Source: Basidiobolus meristosporus CBS 931.73
Taxonomy: Eukaryota; Basidiobolomycota; Basidiobolomycetes; Basidiobolales; Basidiobolaceae
Reading direction: 5' to 3'
Length of the DNA: 64,000 nt
NCBI GenBank assembly: GCA_002104905.1
Contig: MCFE01000037.1
Location: 62,001 to 126,000 of the forward strand
Below the pieces are notes generated by a model. It was given only the letters and a program-made list of their open reading frames with translations. It was not told the DNA's origin and ran no database searches. Positions 22,207 through 34,244 of the stretch are shown one piece after another. Made by a program: the position numbers and the translations under genes. Within the stretch, counting starts at the first letter, position 1. Each line of letters begins with the position of its first letter.

Positions 22207-23059
22207 CAAAGACATACTCAGTGTCAGCATGGCTTCTTTTGGATGTAGCCCTGCTTGCTGCATGGAACATTGTAGCAAGCTGTTGTTCAGCCATTCTTCT
22301 GCTGCTGTCTGCAGTGGGCTTGCTTGAGACTAGATGATTTTACTATATTTTCTGGTGGTATTTATATAGAGGTAGGCCAAATCAAAGGGAATATAGTGTT
22401 AAAAATATGTGTATATGTTGTGCCACCACTGTATTTATGATGCTAACTATGGTGGCCATCATTCAATCTTACATTCATGTAGGTGCAAAGCTATCTATAG
22501 AGGACTGTCTTAAGCTCACATGAATATTGTCAAAAAATTGTTATAATAACATTATGATGTAAACATCAAGACATTTGCCCCATTGACAAGACTACAGTTA
22601 TTAACACTGCAAGAGAAGAGAAAAAAGACCATGTTGTCATTGTAGCAAGCCTCTCAGCCATGCAGCATGTAGAAAGCATAGCAAGTACCCCAAAGATCAC
22701 AGCCAGTGTTTTGTCACAGAATTCATATTTGAGTACTTATCAGTTACCACAGCAACTAATATTTTACCAACCAACCAACACTTCTACAATGACACCTAGC
22801 TACACTTGCCACCTTGTACAAGTTGAGTTGGGTAAGTCCTTGATGCATTATGGCTTACCTCAGCCTTCTGAATATAGACCATACAGTGATAGCTCTGAAG
22901 AAGAAGGCCCACTGAAGGATTCTGTGTCTATCTCCCCTCACAACAGTACCCTGCCTGAGACCAGCAAAATCTCAGTATGTGATGAGACAATGGCCATGGA
23001 AGATAATGCTGAGGATTCTTTATGGGGTCAAGTGAGATTAGTAATCCATTTACTGGTCA
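22207..23059 (+). pseudogene. CACTA element gene R: 5' region and N-terminal fragment
   Basis: This plus-strand copy carries the 5' region of R and its N-terminal coding part. The open frame 22,660-23,067 has the family motif PSEYRPYSDSSEEEG and LWGQV, shared with minus-strand copies at 30,135-30,563 and 39,709-40,029. The 5' part (from about 22,230, GATGTAGCCCTGCTTG) matches the reverse of 26,940-27,250 and 30,895-31,200. The copy is cut at 23,059 by a CACTA-type terminus. Confidence 0.7.
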
Positions 23060-23182
23060 CCCTGTGAAATATAATTTAGTCCTGCAATGAGGCCAGCATA
23101 ATGCAGCAGCTAGGAATTATTGACCCTCTACAGGATCTCATTACAGGATTGCAACAGTATTTTACTGATTTTACTGCGAAAT
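23060..23182 (-). mobile_element. CACTA terminal fragment (3' end of an R copy)
   Basis: It starts with CCCTGTGAAATATAATTT, a degenerate form of the element end seen best at 54,830 (reverse of CACTACAAAAAATAATTT), and continues with the same subterminal sequence as 58,167-58,320 and 55,638-55,800. It breaks off where the DDE_4 element begins (about 23,183). Confidence 0.65.
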
Positions 23183-23451
23183 AAGTCATTCATACCCTCT
23201 GCAAGGTGGTTCTCCATTGATGTCAGCTGGGAATGAAAGCTTCTAGGACTTTTGTTGCCATGGATGGTGGGATGAAACCTTGTAGGGCAATAGTTCTTGT
23301 AATAGCAGAGAAGCTTAACAAGGGATCTCCTTGAGTAGATTGGGGTTGATGGTCCACAGTACTTGGAATAGATCTCCTCTAGTGTGTCAAAAGGAAATCC
23401 AGTGGTAGTGATGGGATTGATGAGAAAAGACCATTCAGATGAGTAAGTCAT
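23183..23451 (-). pseudogene. DDE_4 transposase, N-terminal fragment
   Basis: About 90 codons from the start (YSSEWSFLINPITTTGFPFD) to AEGMNDL are almost identical to the intact gene at 61,271-62,155. The frame then runs into unrelated CACTA sequence at about 23,183. The DDE catalytic part is absent, so this copy cannot make transposase. Confidence 0.9.
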
Positions 23452-23810
23452 ATTAAAATTGGTGGATGATTGTATGGAGGCGGTTTGAATTGATTCGGCG
23501 CAATCTGCGTTATTTATCTGATTTTTAATACATTAAGGTTAAATCTTCATCAATTACCATGTATCCCATCATTATATTGCAAAAATCATCCGCAAACAAT
23601 GCCTTGGTACTTTCATTGATGCTTTAATCATATGTCTATATTGAAATAGCAAATCTGCAATTGATGTGATCTGATCCGTGTCAACGCAATCCAAGATGCA
23701 TCATGCATAATATATGGAAAATTCAACAATCACATTAGTTTTCATATATATCTCATATAAGACCAGGTTGATGCCAATATACTGCTGTACAAGTATCCAA
23801 ATCCGTTGCT

Positions 23811-24971
23811 ATGGTCCCCATACCAAGCCTCAACTCATATTTAGTACAACCCAGACAAAACCCATCCCCCAGCTCACAAGCACGGTCTGGACCGGAAAAG
23901 TTGTTGTTGGATCAGTTTGAGTTCTTGCCAAATGCTTTTAGTATGGCCCAAGTGTCTATGATGAGCCTTCATACAGATATTTGGGCGCTACTGATTAATC
24001 TAGCAGAACTAGACACCTCAGAGAGTCAACAAAGATGGAAGAATTTGAGTAGAAAGCTGTGGCATGAGTTCTACATCAAGATGCCAGCCAATGTATGTAA
24101 GAAGATATATAACAAGACAAGTATTGAAATCAAGAATGAGCTGAGAGTGAGGGGATTTGACAAAGAAGCCGCGCAGGAACAATTTTGTGCGCAATTTGCA
24201 GAGTACGGGCCGGACACGTCTGTTTGTGCCTCAACTTTGGGAACCAAAGAGATTTTGAATGAGTTTTTGCCTCAAATGACTAATGCACTACGTGATATAT
24301 TAGTAGAGCTAAGTGGCTTCCGAGAGCAATATACACAGAACTCATCCAGGCAACAGCTCCAAAGCATCAGACAGAGGGTAAGTGAATACCTTGAGTAATC
24401 AGATGGTGAGCTTCAGGAGGAAGAATACAGACCGCAAGCAACATTGTCCAGATTGCACCAGCACACCTTGCTGGATTCCCTACCATCTCTTGTAACCACA
24501 GCGTGCCGGCGCACATCAGTCCAGACCACACCAACACCCTTTACCAGAACACCCCACATCAAGTCAACGCGCATGCTTCAGAGCAAAACTACAAGAACTT
24601 GCCAAACTGCTCATTTAGACACAAGTCCATTGGAGCGGACCAAGTCGTGTCAACATGCAGCATCACATTGAACTCAGCCAAGGGCCATCACAATGTGTCA
24701 AGGCGCGCCTGCTTGTGCTGTTTTGCCTGACCATCAGCAAGTTACTTCTGGTGAACTGACTGATGATGACCAACATGAAGTGCCTCAACCACCGGAGCCC
24801 TTGGCAAGTAAAAGAATGCATCAGCGCGTGGCACTACAGGCCGGTTCAGTTGGTTCAGTTGGAGCAATTCAGCATGGCCAAGCTGCAGCATTGCACTCAT
24901 CAACTAGGAGGCAAATACTGACTACAAATACACAAGTAGCCAAGATGATAGTCAGCCAGGAAGTAGTATAG
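23811..24971 (+). pseudogene. accessory ORF2 of the DDE_4 element, copy 1
   Basis: A single frame (23,811-24,971) is closely similar to the minus-strand ORF2 at 59,701-60,912. It has a TAA at 24,396-24,398, where copy 2 has a Glu codon (YLKESDG), and a TGA at about 24,669, which copy 2 also has. I do not recognise the family. The middle is helix-rich (WALLINLAELDTSESQQRW, VCKKIYNKTSIEIKNELRVR); the tail is rich in Thr/Gln/His. Such elements usually pair the transposase with a second, DNA-binding or nuclease protein; that role is an inference only. Confidence 0.7.
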
Positions 24972-25774
24972 GTGTGCAAAGTGAGTCACTACCAAATGCT
25001 TCAGTAGTAGTCCCTGTGAGAAAAAAACCCAGAAGATGATGCAATTGCTTTGAATTGCTCATATTTGTAATGATCCTGACAACCCATTTTTTTTGCAATC
25101 CAAATCAAGCCATTGCAAATCAGTGATCATCAAATTTTTGATATAAGTAATATCAAGGTCGTCTCACATTTGAGACAGAACCCCTATAAGTAAACACCCT
25201 GCATATATATACGTCATCTGTAATACCAGTGCAGCTATTGGATCTGTTTTGCACCTACACAATTGCTTGCATGCTAGCTATGACACCTTGTCCAATCACT
25301 AGGATCAGGGATTTACTTGCTCAATGGGCAAAATTGGATATTTGATGGCAAATCAGGTAGCTTTTATAGTAGTCAATGAGCCAATTGGGGGCTGCCAGCT
25401 TCAGGATACTTTTGGACCAATTAACCACTGAGATACTTGGAGTGAGGGTAATCAGAATGGTAAGTATCAGTGTAGTTTATAGTGTGATACACATTTATTT
25501 TCATTTACATTAAAGAAACATATCCAAATACCGGATTTTACCGGCCATAATAGCGGTATCCAATTGCGCACGTGATGCAAACATTACAAGTTGGCACAAT
25601 CATCCGTGCCAACCTCATTGTGTCAGATTGTGCCATAGTGTGCAAGATTGTCCCACATAGTGCAAAATTGTCCAAGAACAATCATGCCTTCTGGTAGCTA
25701 TAATATTGCACCCAATTGTTCTTTACAACTGCGGATTGCGCCGCGCACCCTGGCATGGTATGGTGGAACAAGTC

Positions 25775-27257
25775 TATTGAGCAGAAATACCCCATGTACA
25801 ACCTGGTCTTTAATATAGAGATAATGTCAAAAGGCAAATGCGTTGCTTGAAACACAGGGCTTTTGCTTTAGCAGAAACCCTCTATCTTTAGTATCTCCAG
25901 CTTTTGATTAATTCCATAATCTGGCCAATAGATAATAGGTTGCCAACTGTACTGCAATTGCATGCTGACTTCTGTATGTTCTCTTTGCAGGAAGATGATG
26001 TTCTTTGTGTTGGTGTTTGGATAATAATAATGCATGTGAGTTATGGAGTAGATCCCCAAGATCTCACACGCTTGACAGCAATACCATCCACATGCCCAGA
26101 ACAGCAGGCTATCTTGCTGATGACTGGGATATCTCTAATGCAGATAATAATATGTGCTCTAACACAATGGCCACTCACTAGTATCCTGCTGGAAAGCATA
26201 TAAAGTCATCCAGCAGTGGATACAGGTAGCTATCCAGGTTGGATGGTGATTTAGGCCCAGATACTAGTGAGACTACAGTCAGATAACTGCTCTGATACTA
26301 CAAGATTGGCAGCAGACTTGGGTTGAAAAGAATCCATGGCTAGCAGGATTTGTTCATTTGTACCATTTCATGTTAAATTGCATCCTGGAATAATTTTAGC
26401 AAGAAGTAGCAGTAAATCCTCAGAGACCCCATTACCAATAAAGGCAGAAACATGCCACTTCTCAAGCTATAACAACACATCATTTGCCAGTAAATGGATT
26501 ACTGGGCTCACTTGGCTCCATAAAGTATCCTTGGCATTTTTTTCTGTGGGAGCTGTCTCATTGCATATTGCAATATTGCCAGGCCCATACCAGGTACTAT
26601 TGAAATGGGAGATAGGCTTGCAATCCATCAGTGAGCCTTCCTCTCTGAATTTATCACTCTACATGCCATATTCAGTCAACAAAGGGGAGCCTAAAGGTGC
26701 CACAAATTCACCTCACTCAGTGCTGTCTGCAGGCTTCATGGCTGAGAGGCTTGTTACAATAGCCACATGGTCTTTTTCTCTTCTCTTATGGTATTGAGTC
26801 AAGTAGTCTTGCCCATGGGGCAAACAGTTTGACCTTCAACAACATAATGCCATTATATCACTTTTTGGTCAATACTTATGTGAACTTAACATGGTCCTAT
26901 ATCTGAGACATTGCACCTACATGTATGTAAGATTCAATGATGACCTGCCATAGTAAGCATTATAAATAAAGCTGTGGCACCACATACACACATATATATA
27001 ACACTATTTCCCCTTTGGTTTGACTCACTTCCATATATATGCTGCCAAAAAATAAAGCAAAGTTGTCTGGTTCTCAACCAAACCTCACCATTGACAGCAA
27101 CAGAAGAATAGTTAGGCAACAGCTTGCTTTGACATTCAGTGCAACAAGCAGGGCTACATCCAAAAAAGTCCCTGTGGACAGTGTGCCCATTGAAGGTAAT
27201 AATGTGGGCTCCTCAGGCTCTCAGTCAAGTAGGCAGTTGAGAACCTCTGCGGTGTAA
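25775..27257 (-). pseudogene. CACTA gene R copy (D): decayed tnp2-like transposase with 5' region
   Basis: Read on the minus strand from 27,257: the 5' region (27,250-26,940) matching the second copy at 31,200-30,895; the N-terminal coding part (reverse of 26,800-26,336); and the tnp2 core with the SGHNGW-type zinc-binding context near 26,090 and QREHTEVSMQLQ (25,868-26,059). The frame is broken many times. It is truncated on the left where the DDE_4 element ends (25,774), and on the right it abuts another R copy. Confidence 0.75.
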
Positions 27258-30200
27258 TTTTATAACCAAATAAAGTGACAAAACTGACAAGATTTGATTG
27301 GTGCTGTGTCAATATTGCATTGTATTGTTGCAGTTTTATTGCGCTCTACAACTATTTTAAATGGATCCAACTGGCCAGGATATCTCATTGCCTTATATGC
27401 CAAGAAACTTGACAGTATTTCAACAGCCTCACAACTAGACTCTGATGGCATCATATTTGCAGTATGGTGGCCTACAGCTGCTTCTGTATAATGCCATCAT
27501 ACCAATTTACCAAATGGGTTTTCCTTTCTCTACCTCCCCTTGTGCAATTCATATATTCAACTGTAGAATCACTCCTCTTTATTTGCTAATCCACTACTAC
27601 CTTGGGTATTCCACATATAGTTTGAATCAAAAAAAACAATGGCCACCTGCTTACTAACCTCTACAAATATGCACACCTGCTGCAATTGAATACTTCTATC
27701 ACCTCAACTTTGTGGCTTTTTAGTGTGATACTTGCAAAGTTGCCATATACCTTGTACTGCTGGTAGCATATACATCTTACAAACATATGCTTAGTTGTTG
27801 CCACATCTGGCATGAATACCTCCTGAATATCTGCAAAGAACTTCTTGGTACTTAGCTAATGTATTCCTTCTCCCTGCTAGATTCTAGTCTCCCTTATAGG
27901 TTCATTCTGGCTCTTGTTTGCATAAATTTCATATTAAATGGTGTAGAAGATTGCTTGTGACCAAGTGAAATCCGGCATACTTTGGTAGAGTTTTTCTAAT
28001 AAAAATTAGCTGCTTGTTGCACCCAACCCAGCATTGCATTACTTAACTGATTACCCACACATTGGGGCTGCTTAGCTTCTTAATGCCATATACATAGGTG
28101 TCTCCATGTGCACATTTGCCCTCAGTATTTTCCAACTCTTCCTGACTGTCCTCCATATGCCAAATTGTCATATCCATGATGAACTTAAAGGTAATATTCT
28201 TGATGAGACTGGGATATGGTAGTACCTGCAACTTGACTTGTCTTCCCATCATCCCACACATATGCTCCATAGGAACCTCCTAAAAGGTGAAGCAAGGCCC
28301 AATATTCTCCACACACCATGCAAGATGGAGTAGAAAATGGATGCAGTAGGGGCAGAGATCTACGCATTCAGCTTTATGTTGTGGTACAGCTGCTCAAATC
28401 CTGTCACAAACTCCTTGCACAACAGCTGTAGATGCATCAAGTTACCTTTGGTGATCCGCTTATGGATAAGTATTCCTACAATGTCCATATACAACTCCCA
28501 ATGCTTCCAATGTACTCTTGGTAGGAATGGCTTCAGAATGCCACTTGAATAAGTACATATCCAGTTCATCCAGTCTTTGCATTTGTACTGTTGCATATGG
28601 GTATGAATATTGATTGGAGCCTGTGAGAAGTACTTAGGGTAGCAGATACTCTGTAATATCTTGCAAATGCTTTCAAATTTCTGTTGTATCTCAAAGGGTG
28701 CATATAGCTTGAAATGCCCCATGTACAACTTGGTCATCAGTATAGAGATATTGTTGAAAAGCAAACGCATTACTCTGTAATATCTTGCCAATGCTTTCAA
28801 ATTTCTATGGTATTGCAAAGGGCTCATTTAGCTTGAAATGCCCCATGTGCAACTTGGTCATCAGTGTGAGTACTAAATGCAGTACCCACTCTTTGCCCAA
28901 GAGTTCTCCCCAGAGTCCTATCCAAAGTCCCCCAGTATCCTCCCTATGATTCCCCCACACGCCCTCCCTCCTATCCCTGCCCTTATCTAGTTAGAACACT
29001 TACTATAACAGGAAGGTGTTCACACCCCTATTTTATAACACATTGTCTATTATCTAAGCCCCCAAGTGATATATATATCTACCCAATTGAACCAAGCAAG
29101 AGGAGGATTTGGACAAAATAAACACAAGTCTTTATTACCTTACTACCTTCTATTGGAAGCTACTCTGAACCAAGTGGTACTGACTTGACCTACAAGCTCT
29201 CCCACTCACCAAGTAGAGTCAGTAATAACCCACAATCAGTATAGTGATATTGTTGAAAAGCAAATGCAGTACTCTCAGTGGAAAGCTTTTGCTCCAACAG
29301 ATACCCTAAATCTTAAGTATCTCCGGTTTCTTATTGATTCCATATTCCAGCCAATGGTGTATAGCTTGCCAACTTTGCTGCAATTGAGTGCTGACTTCTG
29401 TATATTCTCTCTGTGGGAAGATGCTATTCTTAGTGCTGGTGTTTAGGCAATAATAATGTGTGTGAGTTATGGAGTAAATCCCCTGGATCTCACACATTTG
29501 ACAGCAATACCATCCGTTGTGCCCAGAAAAACCTGATATCTTGCTAATGGCTGAGGCATCTCCAATGCAGATAATAATATGCACTGTTACATGATGGCCA
29601 TTTACTGTTATCCTGCTGGAAAGCATACAAAACTCACACAGCATTGGATACAGGTAGCTATCCAGGTTGGACAGTGATTTAGTCCCAGATACCAGTGAGA
29701 CTACCATCCAATTATTACTCTGATACCATACAATGGGCAGCAGATTCAGATTGATGAGAATCAGTGGCCAGCAGGATTTGCTGGCAGAGTACTTTTTTAA
29801 TGAGAATCCACCAAGTGCTAAGGCAAAGGCATGGTCATATATACCTTCAAAGTAGCCCTTTCTTCTTAGCTGTTTGTAATGTTTGCCATCAAATATATCA
29901 GATATGTTTGTGCTTGATTAATACTAAGTGGGGTACTGTCTAGCTTTGCAATATTTGTTGGACTGTATTAGCTTTCTCATAAAGGGTATTACTGGAGTAT
30001 ATCCAGAGTGTTAACAATGATATCCCTCAGTGGTGGTGGATTCCTGACAATTTGGACACGTTGCAATGGTAGCATTTTTGGATGTGAATGCCATGCAACT
30101 GTTAACACATGCTGGAATCAGGACAGTCTCTGGATCATATGTGGCCAGATGCATGATAGTTGTCCACCTGTCCCATATACATGTAAGTTGCATCCTGGAA

Positions 30201-31202
30201 TGATTTTGGCAAGAAGTAGCAATAATTCCTCAAAGCCCCATTACTGATATTAGTGGAAATGTGCCACTTCTCTAGCCACAAGATTACATCACTGACCAGT
30301 AGATACATTACTGGGCTTACTTGGCTCCATAAAGTATCCTTGGCATTTGTTTCAATGGGTGTTGTCTCATTGCATATTGGGATTTGACTGGGCTCATATG
30401 TGGTACTGTTGTTAGGGGAGATAGGCTCACAATCCACCAGTGAACCTTCTTTGTTAGAGCTGTCACTCTGCATGCCATATTCAGAAGACTGAGGTGAGCC
30501 TAAAGGCATCACAAACTCACCTAACTCAGTTTGCGCAAGGTGACAAATATGGCCAGGTGCCAATATAGAAGTATCAACTGGCTGGCAAGATAATGTTGCT
30601 ACAGTGGTGACTAATGAATGGTCAAGTATGACTTGTATGGCAAAACACTGGCTATGATCCTTGTAATACTACCTATGCTGTCTGCATGCTTCATGGCTGA
30701 GAGGCTTGCTACAATGGCCACAAGGTCTTTTTTCTCTTCTCTTATGGTGTTGAGTCAAAGTAGTCTTGTCCATGGGGCAAACAGTTTGACCTTAAACAAT
30801 GCAACACTATTATATCACTTTTTGGTCAATACTCATGCAAATTTGAGACAGTTGTGTATTTGAGACATTGTACCTACACAAATGTAAGATTCAATGATTG
30901 CCTGTCATAGCAAGCATTATAAATAAAGATGTGGCACCACATGCAAACTTATATGTAGCACTATTTGCCCTTTGGTTTGACTCACTTCCATATATATGCT
31001 GCCAAAAATAAAGCAAAGTTGCCTGGTTCCCAACCAAACCACACTGCTGATGGCAACCAAAGAACTGTTGGACAACAGCTTGCTTTGACATTCAGTGCAA
31101 CAAGCAGGGCTACATCCAAAAAAGGCAACAGTTTGCCCACTGAAGGTAACAATGCAGACTCTTCAGGCTCCTAGCCAAGTAAGCTACTGAGAACCTCAGT
31201 GG
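27258..31202 (-). pseudogene. CACTA gene R copy (C): tnp2-like transposase, most of the length present
   Basis: Minus-strand order: 5' region (31,200-30,895), N-terminal part with SSEYGMQSDSSNKEGSL and LWSQVSP (30,563-30,135), Cys-rich CPNCQESTTTEGYHC (about 30,040), tnp2 core with HIIICIGDASAISKISGFSG-type sequence and YCCQMCEIQGIYSI (29,707-29,306), the WKHWELYMDIVGILI helix and LLCKEFVTGFEQLY (28,827-28,360), and the C-terminal part (28,270 to about 27,300). These match tnp2-type CACTA (En/Spm) transposases. Frames are broken by stops. A solo LTR is inserted at 28,865-29,234. The left terminus is missing, but on the right the divergent S gene follows, with another LTR in between. Confidence 0.8.
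28865..29234. repeat. solo LTR, family V (370 bp) with 5-bp target duplication
   Basis: The unit begins TGTGAGTACT and ends TAACCCACA (TGTG...CACA), and is flanked on both sides by ATCAG (28,860-28,864 and 29,235-29,239). Copies of R without the insertion read straight through at this point. A related LTR, in opposite orientation, lies at 55,325-55,637 beside a gag fragment. Confidence 0.9.
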
Positions 31203-32741
31203 TATGGTGGTGTAGAGGTACTCCTGGGAGAAGCTACACAACTCAAGGTATGTGAGGTGTCTGATGGGTGCAAAATCCTCTGGGTCTAAACTGCTAGTGT
31301 CTTTGTCAATATGTCACCATGGTAAAAGCTCCTGCTTCTCTAGCTTCCTGGGTGCTCCAAGTGTCTCCAAAGGCCTCTGTGTGTCTTGTGCACTACCTTG
31401 AAAAGCTCCTTGATGGCAGGTCTGAGATGTACAGTTGAAGGCAGGTGCAGTGATCAACTGCTAAGCAATAAAGGAGAAGTGTTACTGATAGAAGGGATGA
31501 TTTGTTGATGAGGGATAGACTTCCCTTAAATACTTTTTCTGATTGCCAAGTGGTTACTAATGACAAGGTTCTGGAAAATTCCAGGTATCAATGGAATGCT
31601 TGATGACATCACTGTGAGCTAAAAATATGGCATGAATGTCCAGGAAGGTTCTAAAAGGCACTGCACATCCAACCAATCAGGGATCAGTAGTATGAAATCT
31701 GTGCACATAGAGATACCATAAATGGTATTTAAATGGTAGGGAAGGTAACATAGACTTAGGTCATGTGTCACAGGTACAGATGCAGGTACTTGCTTAATTT
31801 AGATACGTACACCAATCACAAAGCTGAGTAACATCTGGGATAACCAATGCTAAAAACTAATCAGGGCAAACATAATAAGGGCATAATACTAATAATATGG
31901 GCAAAAGAAGAATCGGATAATACTTATAAGATAAAATATGGATAAGTACAACATAATAGACTTGTTCCATTGAATAGTGCCACATTGAGCCATGAGTGCC
32001 AAATGATGCCATAGTGTGCCAGGGAGGCCAAGTGTGACTACACTTGGCCACAGAGTGTGCAGCAAAGCTCTGCATCTTCATGCAAAGCAGCCCCTGTGTT
32101 TCACTCATTGTGATGGAGAAAATTCATTTTTTGACCTTTATTTTAGGTGAATGTTGTTGAGGATGTGTAAGAGCACAAAAGGATTGAAGATATGCATCTG
32201 GTACTCAATACACAGGGCACTCTGAATCTAGCTCCTGTGGCTTGTAACATGTCACAAAAATGCATGGCACTATCTTGGTCCACTGGTACTATCTGGCACT
32301 ATAAGTGCTTTGTATAGATCTTGCTTTAGGGCTAATATTCAAATATAGTGCCAGATAGTACCAGTGGACCAAGATAGTGCCATGCATTTTTGTGACATGT
32401 TACAAGCCACAAGAGCTAGATTCAGAGTGCTATGGGTATTGAGTACCAGATGTATATCTTCAATCCTTTAGTGCTCTTACACATCCTGCACAATATTGAT
32501 CCACAAAAAAACGTCAAAAAATGGATTTTCACCATCACAATGAGTGAAACACAGGGGCTGCTTTGCATGAAGATGCTGACCTATGTTTCACACTCTGTGG
32601 CCAAGTATACGCTCACTTGGCCTCTCTGGCACACTATGGCATCATTTGGCACTCATGGCTCAATGTGGAACTATCTGACAGAACAAGTCTAATAGCTATG
32701 TGAGTAAGCTTGTCTGTGGGAGGTATGCTTACCCTACCACA
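31203..32741 (-). repeat. LTR-like repeat, family T copy 2, split by a palindromic MITE
   Basis: It matches 38,568-39,624 over much of its length (GAGGGATAGACTTCCCTTAAATACTTTT, CCAACCAATCA, CATAGAGATA). After removal of the MITE (31,959-32,689) about 800 bp remain. On the minus strand it begins TGTGGTAGGG and carries a TATA-like sequence, so it is probably a solo LTR. It sits exactly between gene R (copy C) and gene S. Confidence 0.65.
31959..32689. mobile_element. palindromic (foldback) MITE, copy 1, 731 bp
   Basis: Two ~340-bp arms are near-perfect reverse complements around a ~40-nt centre (about 32,300-32,340). One arm contains GGCACTATCTTGGTCCACTG, the other its complement CAGTGGACCAAGATAGTGCC. 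The ends are GACTTGTTCCATTG and ...GAACAAGTC, flanked on both sides by TA. It has no coding capacity. Termini and TA duplication are identical to those of the DDE_4 transposon at 58,925-62,337, which probably mobilised it. Confidence 0.9.
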
Positions 32742-34092
32742 GCAGAGCCACAAGCTGACTGTTCTGTTCAGGCAGATAACAATGTAGCAAATGCAGTACC
32801 CTCAGTTGAAGAACAGCAAGTGGCCATGATAACATCACCACCACCCATATTAGCAAGTATTTTGTCAGCTCATACCAAAGCATTAATGAAGCAGTTAGGT
32901 GCAGTGGCTGATAGGATAGATGCAATGGCACAGAGAAATCAGGAAATAGACTAGAAACAGAACAAGCGGATAATACATGTAGAGCAATCAATATCCCAGG
33001 TAGAGAAAGCAGTAACTTTGCTGCAAAGAAGGAACTCAAGTAGGTCAATGTCACAGCCAATAATTGAGCCATCTCCCAATGTAACAGCAGAGGAATACTG
33101 TAGTCTTTAAAGCACAACATCAGTGCCCAAAGATAAAGCCCACAGAAAAACCTATCACAGTGTGGGAGGGAGACAATGTGGTGTTTATACCAAAGCCTAA
33201 AAATCAAAAGACATAGAAGATCTGTGAAGCTGCTCAGTGCAATAATGAAGAGTGGGCTAATATTTAAGAGGCTGTTGGAAGTTTAGCATGCCATCATCAT
33301 AAGGCTAGCATACAATGGGAACATCAGGTACTCAAGGCCAAGCAGAATGCACTTGACTTGCTCCATGAGCATTGTTAACTATCACAATGCCTTCAGTGGA
33401 ATTTTGGAACGTCAATAGGAGCACCAAGAGCTTGCAGTACTTCTTCAAGAGCATTGCTCAAGAAAATACAATTGAATTTGCAAGGATTTATTGCAAAGAC
33501 TGGCAGATGAGCTGCCAAACCTTGCAGTGCTGGCTGAAGACCAGGACATGTGGGAACCAGTGAATGAACAGTAGCATAAAGTCATTGGGTTCCCACCAAA
33601 GTTGTGGAACCAGAGCATTACAGCATAAATACTTATTGAGTGCTGGATTCTGATGGAATTACTTGTTGAGTGTGGGGTTAGGCTTAATGTGAGTGTAGGG
33701 TATAGAGACTTGTATAGGCCAATACAATTGGCAATTGAGGTAAAGCTGAAGTTTCAACGGAAATAAATCAATTTGTACACATGAAAAGTAAGAGAAATGG
33801 CTTAGTCAGGAAGTAGTGTGAAAAAGAGGCAATAGCCAATCAATGCACACAAACATAGGAGGTGATAGAGTTTTGGGATCAGAAAGTAAGCAAATTGTCA
33901 GGGAACCAATCAAAATCCACTTATCAATTGTTGTGATGAAAAGTTTTGACTAAGTTTTTTGTGAAATCTGGGGTGCAATTGTTTTTCAACAGTCTCTGGA
34001 TGGTGTCCTGATGGGACCAGCACCTATTTGTCACAGGACTTGAGCTTTCTGATGGCCTTTTGACAGGATCATTGCAATAACTTTTTATAGGG
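32742..34092 (+). pseudogene. CACTA-associated gene S, plus copy with the internal repeats deleted
   Basis: The broken plus-strand frame starts in ACSVQ-type sequence after the T repeat. It carries a helical, coiled-coil-like part (AMAQRNQEID, HVEQSISQVEKAVTLLQRRN), then EEWANI and NALDLLHEHC (about 33,370), then jumps directly to MPSVEFWNVNRSTKSLQYFF. The copy at 40,044-42,190 has three 207-bp repeats and more at this place. The C-terminal part includes LADELPNLAVLAEDQDMWEP. The copy ends at 34,092 with ...CTTTTTATAGGG, a CACTA-type terminus in inverse orientation. No known domain is recognised. Confidence 0.65.
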
Positions 34093-34244
34093 TAACACAA
34101 TGGTGTTCTGACAGGCTCATTGCTCACCTCTGCTGGCATTATTACAGCATTATGGTGGCATTCATATTGTTTGGTATACTGCTACTGTACTAATGTTCCA
34201 AATAGTTTTTTCTATTTCCACCTCTGCTTGTGCATTCAAATCTA

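Larger units (their letters stand above)
23183..25774. mobile_element. DDE_4 (Harbinger/ISL2EU-like) transposon, copy 1, left end truncated
   Basis: This is an inverted, truncated copy of the element at 58,925-62,337. It holds the first ~90 codons of the transposase on the minus strand (23,183-23,451), the shared divergent promoter region, the accessory ORF2 on the plus strand (23,811-24,971) and the ORF2-side subterminal region. The right end is intact: GGAACAAGTC followed by TA (25,775-25,776), the same terminus as in copy 2 and in the MITEs. About 600 bp of the transposase gene and the left terminus are missing. Confidence 0.85.

Noticed and set aside
28300-28830. Possible new conserved protein family with WKHW and LLC-EFVTGFE motifs
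   Set aside because: The same sequence recurs in many copies in the window and fits the tnp2-type core of CACTA transposases, so it is not a host gene.
31190-31260. GTGGTGTAGAGG-type sequence considered as a tRNA 5' half
   Set aside because: No matching T-arm or acceptor stem was found; the sequence is the edge of repeat family T.
32261-32420. Strong hairpin considered as a structured RNA gene or terminator
   Set aside because: It is the centre of a MITE that occurs three times with TA duplications, so the hairpin is explained by the element's palindromic structure.
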